From Lachnospiraceae bacterium (GTDB lineage: Bacteria; Bacillota; Clostridia; Lachnospirales; Lachnospiraceae), in assembly GCA_902363675.1 (NCBI GenBank), contig CABJAV010000066.1, positions 1 through 5,751 of the forward strand: a stretch of 5,751 nucleotides of DNA, in the 5' to 3' direction. The translations under genes and the position numbers were made by a program. Below, in pieces: positions 5,268-5,751 of this stretch; the stretch's first letter is position 1; each line of letters starts with the position of its first letter. The notes under the pieces are model-generated. The model searched no databases, had not been told where the DNA came from, and saw only the letters and a program-made list of their open reading frames with translations.

Positions 5268-5296
5268 ATTATAACACATACTTCGTAGTTTTTCAA
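5268..5296 (-). promoter_or_regulatory. Internal promoter in the tRNA cluster, ahead of tRNA-Asp
   Basis: On the minus strand TTGAAA (5296-5291) is followed after exactly 17 bp by a consensus TATAAT (5273-5268). A TGT directly before it gives an extended -10. Transcription would start about six bases before tRNA-Asp. The -35 lies inside the inverted repeat GTAGTT-GAAA-AACTAC (5285-5300). Confidence 0.65.
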
Positions 5297-5304
5297 CTAC
5301 CAAA

Positions 5305-5378
5305 TGGACCATCGGGGACTCGAACCCAGGACCGACCGGTTATGAGCCGGTTGCTCTAACCAACTGAGCTAATGGTCC
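5305..5378 (-). tRNA. tRNA with CAT anticodon: elongator tRNA-Met or tRNA-Ile2
   Basis: Acceptor GGACCAT/ATGGTCC is fully paired with discriminator A. The anticodon stem ACCGG/CCGGT encloses CTCATAA, anticodon CAT. The paired G1-C72 excludes an initiator tRNA, which has a mismatch there. C4-G69 and C5-G68 in the acceptor stem and the CTCATAA loop resemble tRNA-Ile2, whose C34 is converted to lysidine by TilS to read AUA. A default annotation would say tRNA-Met. I slightly favour Ile2. No CCA is encoded. Confidence 0.9.
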
Positions 5379-5389
5379 ACAAAAAGGTA

Positions 5390-5462
5390 AGCCGATGATC
5401 GGACTCGAACCGATAACCTGCTGATTACAAATCAGCTGCTCTGCCAATTGAGCCACATCGGC
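5390..5462 (-). tRNA. tRNA-Thr (anticodon TGT)
   Basis: Acceptor GCCGATG/CATCGGC is fully paired, with discriminator T. The anticodon stem GCTGA/TCAGC encloses TTTGTAA, anticodon TGT. The T-arm ATCGGTTCGAGTCCGAT is canonical and no CCA is encoded. Confidence 0.95.
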
Positions 5463-5498
5463 ATAATGCTCAGCTGATTGAATCAGCTTTACAGCCAA

Positions 5499-5570
5499 TG
5501 ACTCCAACGGGAATCGAACCCGTGTTACCGCCGTGAAAGGGCGATGTCTTAACCGCTTGACCATGGAGCC
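5499..5570 (-). tRNA. tRNA-Glu (anticodon TTC)
   Basis: Acceptor GGCTCCA pairs with TGGAGTC (one wobble), with discriminator A. The anticodon stem TCGCC/GGCGG encloses CTTTCAC, anticodon TTC. The T-arm ACGGGTTCGATTCCCGT is canonical. No CCA is encoded; only four bases separate it from tRNA-Asn. Confidence 0.95.
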
Positions 5571-5574
5571 AGAA

Positions 5575-5646
5575 CTCCCCGAGTAGGGCTCGAACCTACA
5601 ACAACTCGGTTAACAGCCGAGTGCTCTACCATTGAGCTATCGAGGA
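5575..5646 (-). tRNA. tRNA-Asn (anticodon GTT)
   Basis: Acceptor TCCTCGA pairs with TCGGGGA (one U-G pair), with discriminator G. The anticodon stem CTCGG/CCGAG encloses CTGTTAA, anticodon GTT. The T-arm GTAGGTTCGAGCCCTAC is canonical and no CCA is encoded. It is the first tRNA of the visible cluster. Confidence 0.95.
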
Positions 5647-5657
5647 TTATTAGAAAA

Positions 5658-5685
5658 AGTATATTCTATTTCATTATACTTTCAA
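5658..5685 (-). promoter_or_regulatory. Promoter of the tRNA cluster
   Basis: TTGAAA (5685-5680) and TATACT (5663-5658) on the minus strand are 16 bp apart and would start transcription a few bases before tRNA-Asn at 5646. A consensus TATAAT also sits at 5673-5678 but lacks a good -35. Upstream of 5686 I see only a small inverted repeat CATAC/GTATG (5730-5745); nothing else there is supported. Confidence 0.5.
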
Positions 5686-5751
5686 AACTTCATACAGATT
5701 ATTAGACTTTCTAAATTCTTTAATGCCAACATACTCGCTTGTATGCTTTCG

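Noticed and set aside
4861..5564. Short open frames inside the tRNA cluster on both strands, some with phrases such as QLAEQL and GSSPI.
   Set aside because: These are well-known false proteins produced by translating tRNA genes.
5674..5751. Partial minus-strand frame ending EFRKSNNLYEVLKV, faintly like an antitoxin C-terminus.
   Set aside because: Only 25 residues are visible, a second frame is also open, and the tRNA promoter -35 overlaps its end. Too little to call a gene.

Overview
All recognisable genes lie on the minus strand, so transcription runs from position 5751 towards position 1. The window looks like a chromosomal segment of a low-GC Gram-positive bacterium, most likely a clostridial (Lachnospiraceae-like) Firmicute. 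Pointers are the AT-rich intergenic DNA, strong AGGAGG-type ribosome binding sites, short U-tailed hairpin terminators, a YtrA-type GntR/ABC operon, a MocR-type regulator, a group II intron seated on a terminator, and eight tRNA genes none of which encodes the 3' CCA. The taxonomic placement is an inference from style, not from a marker gene.

In transcription order: (1) A tRNA cluster, Asn-Glu-Thr-Met/Ile2(CAT)-Asp-Val-Leu-Arg (5646-4860). One sigma-A-like promoter lies just upstream of tRNA-Asn, and a second, better one lies between the CAT tRNA and tRNA-Asp, so the cluster may be two transcription units. (2) A perfect 12-bp hairpin terminator (4823-4854), followed directly by the ribosome binding site of a MocR/PdxR-family regulator (3703-4809). 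That gene has no promoter space of its own and stops about 100 residues short of the usual family length. (3) A terminator (3574-3607). (4) A four-gene operon: a YtrA-subfamily GntR repressor (3059-3433), an ABC ATPase (2051-2953) and two polytopic membrane proteins (1388-2041, 730-1407). It is driven by a TTGACA-N17-TATATA promoter with operator-like palindromes and ends at a hairpin terminator (689-718). (5) A small Asn/Ser/Thr/Lys-rich protein with a four-residue tandem repeat (225-467). Its leader can form two mutually exclusive hairpins, one of which covers the Shine-Dalgarno. (6) Its terminator (152-191), and directly after it the 5' end of a group II intron that leaves the window at position 1.

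The GntR-ABC cassette is the clearest functional unit: a self-regulated transporter of the kind that responds to cell-envelope stress or antimicrobial compounds; the substrate cannot be read from the sequence. No clearly new multi-gene system is visible. The points most worth a second look are the intron seated on the terminator, the two-hairpin leader of the repeat protein, the truncated MocR gene attached to a tRNA operon, and a 105-nt intra-operon spacer whose mRNA strand contains a single C.
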